From contig CAKPCG010000004.1 of NCBI GenBank assembly GCA_934141475.1, forward strand, positions 1-64,000: 64,000 nt of DNA, given 5' to 3'. How positions within the stretch are numbered: position 1 is the first letter of the stretch; every line of letters begins with the position of its first letter. Positions 44,911 to 52,907 of the stretch are shown piece after piece. Source of the stretch: an uncultured Clostridia bacterium. Its GTDB lineage: Bacteria; Bacillota; Clostridia; TANB77; CAG-508. The position numbers and the translations under genes are program-made. A model generated the notes under the pieces. That model was given only the letters and a program-made list of their open reading frames with translations, had not been told where the DNA came from and did not search any database.

Positions 44911-46017
44911 TTACTCCTTAAATTTTCTTTCGTTATATTCAATATATCTTTTTTGCATTTTTTTTGCAAGTTTTCTTATATCAAATTCCTCATTTATTAT
45001 TTTTACATTATCCCTATCATAAACTCGATTTTCTAGTATTTCTTTCGCCCATTTTTCTGCAGATTCATTTAAAGAAATAAATTTTGTATTATCTGTAATA
45101 ATTACTTCTTTTGTTATTGTATCTGAAAAAAAACATTTTATATTACTTGCTTGTGCTTCTATTCCTGTTAGTGGTAATCCTTCAAATAAAGATGGCATTA
45201 AAAATATATCCATTGCTTGATATAATCTTTCTATATCTTTTCTAACGCCTAAAAATTTCACATTATTTTCTATTTTTAATTCGTACGCCATCTTTTTTAT
45301 ATCTTCTTCTAGTTCTCCATTTCCAGCCAATAACAAAACTGCATTTTTTTCTTTTTGTAGTATTCTTTTAAAAATTTCCAATATAAATTTGTGATTTTTC
45401 TGTAAATTAAACCTTCCGACATGACCAATTACAAATTTGTCTTCTATTTGTAATTCCTTTCTTACTTTATCTCTTAATTGCGAATTATATTTAAATTTTT
45501 CTATATCTACTGCATTTGGAATTATTTCAAATTTTCTATTTTTACCAAATAAATACTCTCCCGCCTCAGTAGAACACGCAAAATTAACATTAGAATAATA
45601 TTTTTCTAACTTGAAAGTTAAAAATTTTATATATCCTTTTAAAGTTTTTAAATGTGATGTTCCATGGCTATGAGCTATTCTAACAGGAACTTTATGTTTT
45701 TTAGCTATATTTAAATATATAAATCCCAAACTTGCCATATGTCCATGCACAACTTTATATTCTGGATGTTCTTTAAAAAATTTGTTTAATTCTTTTATAT
45801 ATTTAATTATATTATTATCTTCTCTTACAGAAAATCTATATATTTTTCCTCCAAGTTTTTCTATTTCATCATCAAAAAAGCCTCTTTTTTGATAATGCAC
45901 TAAAAAATCAAATTGTACTTTGCTTCTATCTATATTTCTATAAATATTCATTATCAAATTTTCTAGTCCACCAGAATTCATATTAGGTACTACCTGTAGT
46001 ATTCTAATTGGTTCCAT
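44911..46017 (-). CDS. Glycosyltransferase family 4 (EpsF-like)
   Basis: Start placed at MEPIRILQVVPNMNSGG because GGGAG sits five bases upstream; the earlier ATG overlaps the previous stop. GT-B features: GGLENLIMNIYR, HGHMASLGFIYLNIAKK, AHSHGT, then GHVGRFNLQKNHKFILEIF and FLMPSLFEGLPLTGIEAQ with the retaining-enzyme Glu pair. Transfers a sugar from a nucleotide donor in the cytoplasm. Operon member. Confidence 0.9.
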   Translation of the reverse strand: MEPIRILQVVPNMNSGGLENLIMNIYRNIDRSKVQFDFLVHYQKRGFFDDEIEKLGGKIYRFSVREDNNIIKYIKELNKFFKEHPEYKVVHGHMASLGFIYLNIAKKHKVPVRIAHSHGTSHLKTLKGYIKFLTFKLEKYYSNVNFACSTEAGEYLFGKNRKFEIIPNAVDIEKFKYNSQLRDKVRKELQIEDKFVIGHVGRFNLQKNHKFILEIFKRILQKEKNAVLLLAGNGELEEDIKKMAYELKIENNVKFLGVRKDIERLYQAMDIFLMPSLFEGLPLTGIEAQASNIKCFFSDTITKEVIITDNTKFISLNESAEKWAKEILENRVYDRDNVKIINEEFDIRKLAKKMQKRYIEYNERKFKE

Positions 46018-46031
46018 ATTTTCTCCCATCA

Positions 46032-47210
46032 TTATACAAATCTTTTTATAAAGTTTTTAACCCTTTTAGGTATCATTTTTTTTATTTTCTTTTTTATTCT
46101 TCCCTTTATTTTTAAATTTTTCTTTGTAAATTCATCTGCAGTCATTGTATCAATTCCACTATATATAGTATCTCTTATTTCTGTTCTTTTGGTAGGTTTA
46201 CATAAGTTTCCATTTCTTTTAGTTGCTTGTTCTATTTTCTGTTTTGACACTATAATATCATTTTCAAGATTTTTTATAGCCTTTGCTCCTTTATCGGTAT
46301 TTGCAAAAACAACTGAAACCCCATTTTCAGAATAAAATTTCGGATTTTCTTGTTCTATTCCCCAAAAATCTCCTATAGTTAAATCTCCAACTCTATTTGT
46401 AGTCGCATATTTGCATTCATAACAAGCTTCTCTATATATTGTTCCCTTTAAAAAGTTACTATAATAGCCATCATTTTCTGATTGAATATATTTAGTACTA
46501 TTGTCCTCAAAAGTTATTTTTACAACAAACTCTCCCCATCTAGCATTATCTTTATTTCTAAAATCATAATTAATTATTTTTTTGTTATATTTATTTTGTA
46601 AAGTTTCTATATATTTTTTAAACATTTTTATGCTTGGTACTCCATGACATATAATATCAGCTGTTAAAAGGTTTTCATAATCTTTTCCCAAGTATGCCTT
46701 TAATCCGCCTATTTGACAAGGTGTTCCAATATATAAAACCTTCCTTCCATCTGCTAAAGCTTTTTTAGTTTCAGTATATGTTTTCATTGTATTACTAAAT
46801 ATATACTTTGAACCTCTTAATTTACCAAGTTCTTCAAATTTATTAACCATCATCTGATTAGGTTCTAAATCTTGATTGTATGCACAACCTACAACAAAGC
46901 CATCATCTTCAATTGTTTTTTTAGCTAATAAATACGCAATTCCCGCAGATGTACTGTATTTTGATACATTACCATCTTTGGCTTGTATGGCATATACTGT
47001 TGGCGTTCTTTCTTCAATAACACTATTTATTTGTGGGCATCTTTTTTTACATAATCCACAATTTATACATTTTTCTTCATCTATAAAAGGAAAAATAAAT
47101 CCTTCTTCATCTTCTTTCATTGTTATACAATTAACAGGACAAAGTTGTTCACATGCTCTGCACCCTGTGCAATCTGTTTTTCTTTTTATTTCTAAATGTT
47201 TTTTTTTCAT
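46032..47210 (-). CDS. FrhB-like iron-sulfur protein of exopolysaccharide loci
   Basis: 392 residues. Two 4Fe-4S motifs at the N-terminus (CTGCRACEQLCPVNC; CINCGLCKKRCP), then the coenzyme F420 hydrogenase/dehydrogenase beta-subunit N and C domains (YIGTPCQIGGLKAYLG, DIICHGVPS, YECKYATTNRVGDLTIGDFWG). Such proteins recur next to polysaccharide pyruvyl transferases in capsule loci; here it sits between a pyruvyl transferase and GT4. Its reaction in that context is not established; F420 use in this organism is unlikely. Confidence 0.88.
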   Translation of the reverse strand: MKKKHLEIKRKTDCTGCRACEQLCPVNCITMKEDEEGFIFPFIDEEKCINCGLCKKRCPQINSVIEERTPTVYAIQAKDGNVSKYSTSAGIAYLLAKKTIEDDGFVVGCAYNQDLEPNQMMVNKFEELGKLRGSKYIFSNTMKTYTETKKALADGRKVLYIGTPCQIGGLKAYLGKDYENLLTADIICHGVPSIKMFKKYIETLQNKYNKKIINYDFRNKDNARWGEFVVKITFEDNSTKYIQSENDGYYSNFLKGTIYREACYECKYATTNRVGDLTIGDFWGIEQENPKFYSENGVSVVFANTDKGAKAIKNLENDIIVSKQKIEQATKRNGNLCKPTKRTEIRDTIYSGIDTMTADEFTKKNLKIKGRIKKKIKKMIPKRVKNFIKRFV

Positions 47211-47222
47211 ACTTATGTATCC

Positions 47223-48341
47223 TCACTCTTCTATAGCTTTTTTTAAGAAATTTAATGATTTTTTTCTTTCTAGGTCTAAGATTTTATTCGCCTTTTCAAA
47301 ATCTATTGGTCTATTGCAGATTTCTAAATCATTATAATCATCTATTACTCTATTTTCAATTCCGGTTAATTCTACTATGCTTGCAAGTCTCGTGCTAAAT
47401 TTTTCCGGATATGCAACAACTACTTGTTTATTAAAATTTATTGAATATGCTGTACAGTGAAATGAATCAGTTAATACATATTCTGCATTAGCTATTAATG
47501 ACAAAAAATTTTCAACCTTAGTATTGCATTTTAATTTTCCTTTTTTAAAACAATCATGAAAATTATAACTAACATATATTAGTTCTAAATTTTTCTTTTT
47601 AGCTAATTTGTTTGCATATTCATCCAATTTTTTATTATGATTTATATTATACATAAAAATGTATTTTTTTCCTTTATATTTATCCGATATTAAAGTTTTC
47701 CATTCTTCCTTATTAAGTAATAATGTTGGATCCAAAACTTGAATTCCATCTTTGATTTCTAAATCTTCTAAAATTTTGACTCCAGAATTTTCTCTCATCG
47801 CAATATGTGAATATCTTTCTAATAATTTCTTTGTTTCTTCTTTTTCCCAATCTTCAAGCTTTGATTTTCCAAAACTTGCAGAATATGCAATACGTTTTTT
47901 TTCATCTGGTACAAATTTCAAAAAAAATGGATAATCTATTTTCTCATTCCATCCAACATTCCATACTTGATCGCTTCCTGTGCAATACACATCTGCATTT
48001 GGAATATCTTTTTCCAATTCCTCTTCTGTTTTGTATGTTTTTTTAGTAGTATTTATATATTTTTTTACAAATGTCTTAAAAACAAAAAATCTCTTTATAT
48101 ATGAAGGAAAAATTGCAATTCTTGCAATAGTTCTTAGTATACTACTTTTCTTCAAACGTTCACTTTTATTTTTTATTCTTTTTAACATTCCAGCCATATG
48201 TAATCTTTCTGGATAATAATCAATAAATTCAACATCGTATCTCATCTTTTTTAAAACATATTGTGTTGCATATGCTTGTAATACTGAACCATAATTTACT
48301 GTTCTATGTAATGTTATAATATCTACTTTTTTATTTGCCAT
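47223..48341 (-). CDS. Polysaccharide pyruvyl transferase
   Basis: 372 residues, intact. DIITLHRTVNYGSVLQAYATQYVLKKM, CTGSDQVWNVGW, YSASFGKSKLEDWEKEE, DPTLLLNKEEW and TDSFHCTAYSI are family motifs. Second family member in the locus and the reference for the shifted copy at 39966-41091. The ATG end overlaps the GT2 gene upstream by 11 bases. Confidence 0.9.
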   Translation of the reverse strand: MANKKVDIITLHRTVNYGSVLQAYATQYVLKKMRYDVEFIDYYPERLHMAGMLKRIKNKSERLKKSSILRTIARIAIFPSYIKRFFVFKTFVKKYINTTKKTYKTEEELEKDIPNADVYCTGSDQVWNVGWNEKIDYPFFLKFVPDEKKRIAYSASFGKSKLEDWEKEETKKLLERYSHIAMRENSGVKILEDLEIKDGIQVLDPTLLLNKEEWKTLISDKYKGKKYIFMYNINHNKKLDEYANKLAKKKNLELIYVSYNFHDCFKKGKLKCNTKVENFLSLIANAEYVLTDSFHCTAYSINFNKQVVVAYPEKFSTRLASIVELTGIENRVIDDYNDLEICNRPIDFEKANKILDLERKKSLNFLKKAIEE

Positions 48342-49177
48342 TTTTTTTACCCCTTAATACTTTTTTATAAAATAAATCCCTTATTTTATTTGGCATTAAA
48401 CAAATTACTATATGAGTTCCTGCACTTATAAAATAATCTTTTTTGCTAAAAAATCCTTTTTTGTATTGTTCTTTTTTAAATTTTAAAATAGATTTTAAAT
48501 ATTTTACGCCACCTCTTCGTTTATAAAAATCTTCTCCAATTCTCATAAATACTAACGTTTCTTGGAAATTATAGCATTTAGCATTATGTTCCATCATTCT
48601 TATCCACATATCATAATCTTCGCATAAATAGTATTCTCTATAATTTCCTGCTTCTAAAACCTTACTTTTTTTAAACATAACAGACGGATGTCCAAATGGG
48701 TTTCTTCTTTTAGCAAATTTTTTTATTTGCTCATCTGTTTCTGGTAAATTTCTATATGCCTGTACATTTTTTGTATTATCTATAAATTCCGCAATATTAG
48801 AGCCTATTATATCAAGCTCTGGATTTTCTTCAAATTTTTTTATTTGTTTTTCACATCTATCACATACAGATATATCATCTGAATCCATTCTTGCAATGAG
48901 TTCATTTTTACATTTTTTCACTCCTATTGCAAGAGCTGGTCCTAATCCCACATTTTTTTCTAACTCTATTATATTAAATATATCTGAATATTTATTGCAA
49001 TATTCAGATATAACATCATTTAACTCTTCTGTTAATTCTCCGATCTTTTATTATACAAAAATCATTTGTTTTTACCGTTTGATTTATCATGCTTTCGATG
49101 CTTTCTCTTAGGTATATAGCTTTTTCTTTTTTGTATACACTCATTAATACGCTATAGTTTTGGATCTTTTTCTCCAT
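48331..49177 (-). CDS. Glycosyltransferase family 2, interrupted by a +1 shift at CGG
   Basis: Start ATG at 49177 overlaps the stop of the sugar transferase (TAATG). Residues 1-45 read MEKKIQNYSVLMSVYKKEKA and end at IIKD before CGG; dropping the C reads GAT GGA GAA TTA (D-G-E-L) and continues into VGLGPALAIGVKKCKNELIARMDSDDIS. Reconstituted length about 281 residues, normal for this amylovoran/EpsE-like GT2 group, whose motif here is xxDGxLTxEL. The zero frame ends in TGA 8 codons after CGG. Without shifting, the remaining downstream ORF lacks the nucleotide-binding strand. Confidence 0.85.
49040..49042 (-). other. In-frame CGG at +1 shift site 7 (GAT CGG AGA)
   Basis: Codon 46 of the GT2 gene. 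Dropping the C restores D-G-E-L-T-E-E-L, the family pattern after the second beta strand. Confidence 0.9.
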
Positions 49178-49872
49178 TACATTGCTCCCTCTTTTTTCAA
49201 AACAGACACAATTGTCTTAAAAAAAATCTTTAAATCTAATTTTAATGATATATTATCTACATAATACAATTCCATTACCATTCTTTGATCATAAGTGGTA
49301 TTGCTTCTACCATTTGCTGCCCAAAATCCTGTAAGTCCTGGTGTAACACTTAAAAATTTTTCTTTATTATTGTTATATTTTTCAAGTTCTTCTCCAATTA
49401 CAGGTCTTGGTCCTATAATAGAAAGATCTCCTCTTATAATATTTATTAATTGTGGTAATTCGTCTATACTTGTTTTTCTTAAAATTTTTCCTATTTTGGT
49501 AACTCTTGGATCATTTTCCAATTTAAAATTTTCTTTAAATTCTTTCATTTGCTCAGGTGTAAAACTTTTTATTAATTCCTCAGCATTTGGAACCATTGTT
49601 CTGAATTTTAATAATTTAATTTTCTTCCCATTTTTTCCAATTCTTGTATGTGCGAAAAAAACAGGTCCTTTTGACTCTAACTTAATTAGAATTGAAATCA
49701 CTAAAAATAGTGGTGATAAAATAATCAAAGCTATACTTGCTAAAACTACATCTATAGTTCTTTTTACATATTTATAAGCTTTTAATTCTCCTAAAATTTC
49801 TCTTTTTCCTTTGTTAGGTAACACCATTACTTGGTTGAATGCAATTTCTCCTGAATTGACTCTAATTTCCAT
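49177..49872 (-). CDS. Initiating sugar transferase (undecaprenyl-phosphate sugar-1-phosphate transferase)
   Basis: 231 residues. YVKRTIDVVLASIALIILSPLFLVISILIKLESKGPVFF (membrane re-entrant helix), KLLKFRTMVPNAE, DELPQLINIIRGDLSIIGPRPV and PGLTGFWAANGRSN are diagnostic of the WcaJ/EpsL/CpsE family. It attaches the first sugar phosphate to undecaprenyl phosphate and so starts the repeat unit. First gene of the minus-strand operon that runs to 38557; promoter at 49921-49949. Confidence 0.95.
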   Translation of the reverse strand: MEIRVNSGEIAFNQVMVLPNKGKREILGELKAYKYVKRTIDVVLASIALIILSPLFLVISILIKLESKGPVFFAHTRIGKNGKKIKLLKFRTMVPNAEELIKSFTPEQMKEFKENFKLENDPRVTKIGKILRKTSIDELPQLINIIRGDLSIIGPRPVIGEELEKYNNNKEKFLSVTPGLTGFWAANGRSNTTYDQRMVMELYYVDNISLKLDLKIFFKTIVSVLKKEGAM

Positions 49873-49920
49873 TAAAATTTACCCCCCAATAAATTTTTTT
49901 CTCTAATCTCGACTTTTTTT

Positions 49921-49949
49921 ATTATATCATAAATCAACTATATACTCAA
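49921..49949 (-). promoter_or_regulatory. Sigma-A promoter of the exopolysaccharide operon
   Basis: Minus strand: TTGAGT (49949-49944), 17-base spacer, TATAAT (49926-49921). The start codon of the sugar transferase is 49 bases downstream with a GGGGGGT site. Confidence 0.7.
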
Positions 49950-49978
49950 TACGTTTTGTCAATTTTATGTAAATTGAT

Positions 49979-50482
49979 TTATTTTTTTGCTTTTCTACAC
50001 ATTCTTGTATTAATGTACCTTACAATTTTTAATAAAAGTATTACTATAAAAATTCCAGTTAAAACACCACAAGAATCAATTCCAACATCAAAAATTGATG
50101 CTGTTCTTTTTGGAATAAATATCTGGTGAAATTCATCTGATACAGCATAAAAAGCACCTATTGCTAAACTTATTAATATTCTTTTTTTAAGTTTTAAATC
50201 ATATGTGCTCATTAAACTCATTGTTAAAATTCCAACAGCAGTATAAAGTGAGAAATGGGCCATCTTTCTTATATAATGCTCTATTTTAGATAAGACCTTT
50301 TCTTTCTCACTTTTTTCTAGCTTTTGAATTGATTTTACGTTTTTTGTAACATCTTCCGTAACTTTTCTACTTAAGTTTCCTGACTTTTCGCCATCTTGAT
50401 TTGAAAAATTAAATATAGTTCCAAACATTATTAAAAGTAACACTATAAGCACTGCTCTTAATATATTTATTTTTCTTCTCAT
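49979..50482 (-). CDS. VanZ-family membrane protein
   Basis: 167 residues, four helices. TIFNFSNQDGEKSGNLSR near the N-terminus, IRKMAHFSLYTAVGIL in the middle and AIGAFYAVSDEFHQIFIPKRTASIFDVGIDSCGVLTGI towards the end form the VanZ signature. Family members protect against lipoglycopeptides by an unclear route; many genomic copies are of unknown role. It follows galE by 14 bases. Confidence 0.9.
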   Translation of the reverse strand: MRRKINILRAVLIVLLLIMFGTIFNFSNQDGEKSGNLSRKVTEDVTKNVKSIQKLEKSEKEKVLSKIEHYIRKMAHFSLYTAVGILTMSLMSTYDLKLKKRILISLAIGAFYAVSDEFHQIFIPKRTASIFDVGIDSCGVLTGIFIVILLLKIVRYINTRMCRKAKK

Positions 50483-50496
50483 ATTTTCTTATTCCT

Positions 50497-51501
50497 TTAT
50501 TTATTTTTTTGTATATAATTCCATGAATCTCTACACATATCTTCTATTGTTCTTTCAGCCTTCCATCCTAGTTCTTTTTCAGCTTTTGTAGGGTCTGCAT
50601 AAAGTTCTGCTAAATCTCCTGGTCTTCTTTCTCCATATTTAAATGGTACATCTATATTGTTTACTTTCATAAATGCTGTAACTATTTCAAGTACACTTAC
50701 TGGAGTTCCTGTTCCTAAATTATAAGCATATACACCATTTTCTGATTTTTCAAGTTTCTCTAATGCTTTTATATGACCAATTGCTAAATCTACAACATGT
50801 AAATAATCTCTTCTGCATGTTCCATCTGGTGTATTGTAGTCATTTCCAAATATTGTTAATTCTTTTAACTCTCCTATTGCAACTTTTTGCACATATGGCA
50901 TTAGGTTATTTGGTATTCCATTTGGGTTATCTCCAATTAATCCTGACTCGTGTGCTCCTACTGGATTAAAGTATCTTAAGATAGAGATTTTCCAATTTTT
51001 GTCTGCATTATACATATCTTCTAATATTTGTTCTATCATTATTTTTGTGTTTCCATATGGATTTGAAGCTTTTCTTCTTTCCATTGTTTCTACACATTTT
51101 GGTACTTTTTGTTCTCCATATACAGTAGCTGATGAACTAAATACAAATTTTTTTACTCCATATTTTGACATTGTTTGAAGTAATATTATAGCACCTGCTA
51201 CATTATCATAATAATATTTTAAAGGTTCTCTTACAGACTCTCCAACAGCTTTAAATCCTGCAAAATTTATTACGGCTTCTATTTCATTTTCTTCAAATAC
51301 TTTTTCTAATTTTTCTCTATCCATATAATTTATTTGGTAAAATTTAAAATCTTTACCTGTTATTTTTTTTATTGCTTCTAATGCTTTTTCATTACTATTT
51401 GAAAAATCATCAATTATTACTATATCTTTTCCATTTTTTAATAGTTCAACAGCAGTATGACTTCCTATATAACCTGCTCCACCTGTTAATAATATTGACA
51501 T
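50497..51501 (-). CDS. galE: UDP-glucose 4-epimerase
   Basis: About 334 residues from the ATG of MSILLTGGAGYIGSHTA. Rossmann motif GGAGYIG, FAGFKAVGES, catalytic YGNTK (NPYGNTKIMIEQIL), LRYFNPVGAHESG, GTCRRDYLHVVDLA and ERRPGDLAELYAD. It interconverts UDP-glucose and UDP-galactose (or the N-acetyl forms) and supplies the adjacent exopolysaccharide locus. The in-frame upstream ATG and leader match those of gpsA. Confidence 0.95.
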   Translation of the reverse strand: MSILLTGGAGYIGSHTAVELLKNGKDIVIIDDFSNSNEKALEAIKKITGKDFKFYQINYMDREKLEKVFEENEIEAVINFAGFKAVGESVREPLKYYYDNVAGAIILLQTMSKYGVKKFVFSSSATVYGEQKVPKCVETMERRKASNPYGNTKIMIEQILEDMYNADKNWKISILRYFNPVGAHESGLIGDNPNGIPNNLMPYVQKVAIGELKELTIFGNDYNTPDGTCRRDYLHVVDLAIGHIKALEKLEKSENGVYAYNLGTGTPVSVLEIVTAFMKVNNIDVPFKYGERRPGDLAELYADPTKAEKELGWKAERTIEDMCRDSWNYIQKNK

Positions 51502-51541
51502 CTTTACCAACATTCCTTTCCTTCAAGGCACAAAATTTGAT
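51502..51541 (-). promoter_or_regulatory. Conserved leader element, copy 2 (before galE)
   Basis: ATCAAATTTTGTGCCTTGAA, then GGAAAGGAATGTTGGTAAAG and ATG: the same element as before gpsA at 10402-10442. The in-frame upstream M-L-(I/V)-K-M reading is also kept in both. Confidence 0.55.
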
Positions 51542-51599
51542 TAAAATTATTGTAGTTTACAACGACTTTTCAAACTTTAGTCTCCCATAATTTTTTTAC

Positions 51600-51628
51600 A
51601 TTTTATCACTATATACTTATTTACGCAA
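51600..51628 (-). promoter_or_regulatory. Probable promoter for galE
   Basis: Minus strand: TTGCGT (51628-51623), 17-base spacer, TAAAAT (51605-51600), about 100 bases ahead of the galE start. A small hairpin TTGTA-AAC-TACAA lies in the leader. Confidence 0.5.
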
Positions 51629-51655
51629 GCAAAATACTAAAGATTTTATTAATTT

Positions 51656-52459
51656 TTATATGTATTTATCTATTTTTAAAACATATCTTCCTTTTCTTGT
51701 ATTGCCAGAAATTTCTTTGAATTCAAACCTTCCTTTTCCTCTAATTGTAATTATATCTCCAACATTAACTTGTTTTGACGGTTTTGTTTCATTTTTAAAG
51801 TTAACAAAAACTCTTTCTTGTTCTAAAATTTCATTTGCCTTATTTCTTGATGTTCTTGCTAAACTTGCTACTATGTTATCTAGTCTTAAAGATGCTACTA
51901 TTTCTGTAATTTCTATTTTTTGAGCTTCTATTTCTTTTAGTTCTTCTATTGGTAATGCTTCTATTTTTGCTGATGAAAATCTTGTAAGTGAACCTAAATT
52001 TTGTATTAGAAATTTTTGCACTTCATTTTTTATAACAATTTCTGCACCATTTCTTTTTACAGATATATCCCCAACTTTTTCTCTTTCAATTCCAAGTTTC
52101 ATTAATGCACCTAGGTATCTTCTATGATCATATTCTTCTTCTATACTTATTGGTAATTCAATTTTTATTACACTTACTAATTTAGAATGATTTTTTCTTG
52201 CCATTTCTTCTGTTAGCTTTTCAGGATATACTATCAATATTTTTCTTTCTGCTTCTCCCTTTCCGCCAAAAAAGTAGTAATTTGAAAATTTATTTTTCTT
52301 TAAAAACTTGTCCGCTAGTTCCTGTTCATATAAGTTTAAAAAATCTGTGCATTCTATTTTTTTCTTTGTTTTAGTAAATTCTATTTTATCTAATAAAATT
52401 GCAAGCAATAGTTTGTCTTCTTGATTTTTATAGTCTTTTAGCATTTCTTGTTTATTCAT
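51656..52459 (-). CDS. ylmH: YlmH-type S4 RNA-binding protein
   Basis: 267 residues. N-terminal YlmH domain (YFFGGKGEAERKILIVYP; DHRRYLGALMKLGIEREKVGDI) and C-terminal S4 domain (RLDNIVASLARTSRNKANEILEQERVFVNF, then VGDIITIRGKGRFEFKEI). YlmH binds ribosome-nascent chain complexes stalled in the 50S subunit and helps their rescue; in Bacillus it sits in the division cluster, whereas here it stands alone. Its presence is noteworthy beside evidence for ribosome stalling codons. Confidence 0.92.
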   Translation of the reverse strand: MNKQEMLKDYKNQEDKLLLAILLDKIEFTKTKKKIECTDFLNLYEQELADKFLKKNKFSNYYFFGGKGEAERKILIVYPEKLTEEMARKNHSKLVSVIKIELPISIEEEYDHRRYLGALMKLGIEREKVGDISVKRNGAEIVIKNEVQKFLIQNLGSLTRFSSAKIEALPIEELKEIEAQKIEITEIVASLRLDNIVASLARTSRNKANEILEQERVFVNFKNETKPSKQVNVGDIITIRGKGRFEFKEISGNTRKGRYVLKIDKYI

Positions 52460-52568
52460 CTTTATCTTCCCTCCTAATTTGCTTTTCTAATTTTACTATA
52501 ATTTATTTTTTTATGCAATCCTTTAACTAAAAACTAATTGTCCTATCTTTTCTAAACCTATATTAAAC

Positions 52569-52600
52569 AAAAAAAGCTAATTGCCAAATAAACAATTAGC
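52569..52600 (-). terminator. Intrinsic terminator of the small Cys-rich gene
   Basis: GCTAATTG and CAATTAGC, 9-base loop, U run on the minus transcript, 25 bases after the stop at 52626. Confidence 0.8.
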
Positions 52601-52625
52601 CATATTTTAAATATTTTTGGTTATG

Positions 52626-52799
52626 TTATCCTCTTCCACATCCACAGCATCCAAAGTTTGTAAATAGAAGTAAAAATATAATTATAAAAAATAATATTTC
52701 GCTATCATTTCCGCAAAATAATCCATTTAAAAATCCACAGTTATTTGAATTACAACAGCGGTCATTAACTCCTGAAATATTTACACTATTTTCTGGCAT
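52626..52799 (-). CDS. Small Cys/Gly-rich membrane protein (57 aa)
   Basis: ATG at 52799 with AAGGAGGAATAAGT upstream. The sequence starts MPENSVNISGVNDRCCNSNN, has a hydrophobic helix (SEILFFIIIFLLLF) and ends GCCGCGRG. Eight Cys in 57 residues, no recognised family; the composition resembles small spore-coat or envelope proteins of clostridia. Own ribosome site and terminator support a real gene. Arg14 is encoded by CGC. Confidence 0.75.
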   Translation of the reverse strand: MPENSVNISGVNDRCCNSNNCGFLNGLFCGNDSEILFFIIIFLLLFTNFGCCGCGRG

Positions 52800-52845
52800 A
52801 ATACTTATTCCTCCTTTTCATTTTACTTTATATTATGAAATAACA

Positions 52846-52875
52846 TTGTTTTTGGTTACTATTTTATGTTATAAT
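52846..52875 (+). promoter_or_regulatory. Promoter for the U32 peptidase gene
   Basis: TTGTTT (52846-52851), 18-base spacer, TATAAT (52870-52875); ATG at 52908 follows AAAAAAAGGAATTGATA. Confidence 0.6.
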
Positions 52876-52907
52876 ATTTTTATTAAATAAAAAAAGGAAT
52901 TGATAAT

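Noticed and set aside
2007..49042. Ordinary pseudogenes or homopolymer sequencing errors as explanation for the broken genes
   Set aside because: None of the seven breaks lies in a homopolymer; each is the same single C in front of a phased GG, and the downstream frames remain intact. A systematic assembly artefact is not excluded and is kept as the main alternative.
2007..49042. Reassignment of CGG to another amino acid (as reported for Trp or Gln in other Firmicutes)
   Set aside because: Changing the meaning of CGG does not rejoin the frames; one base must be skipped at every site.
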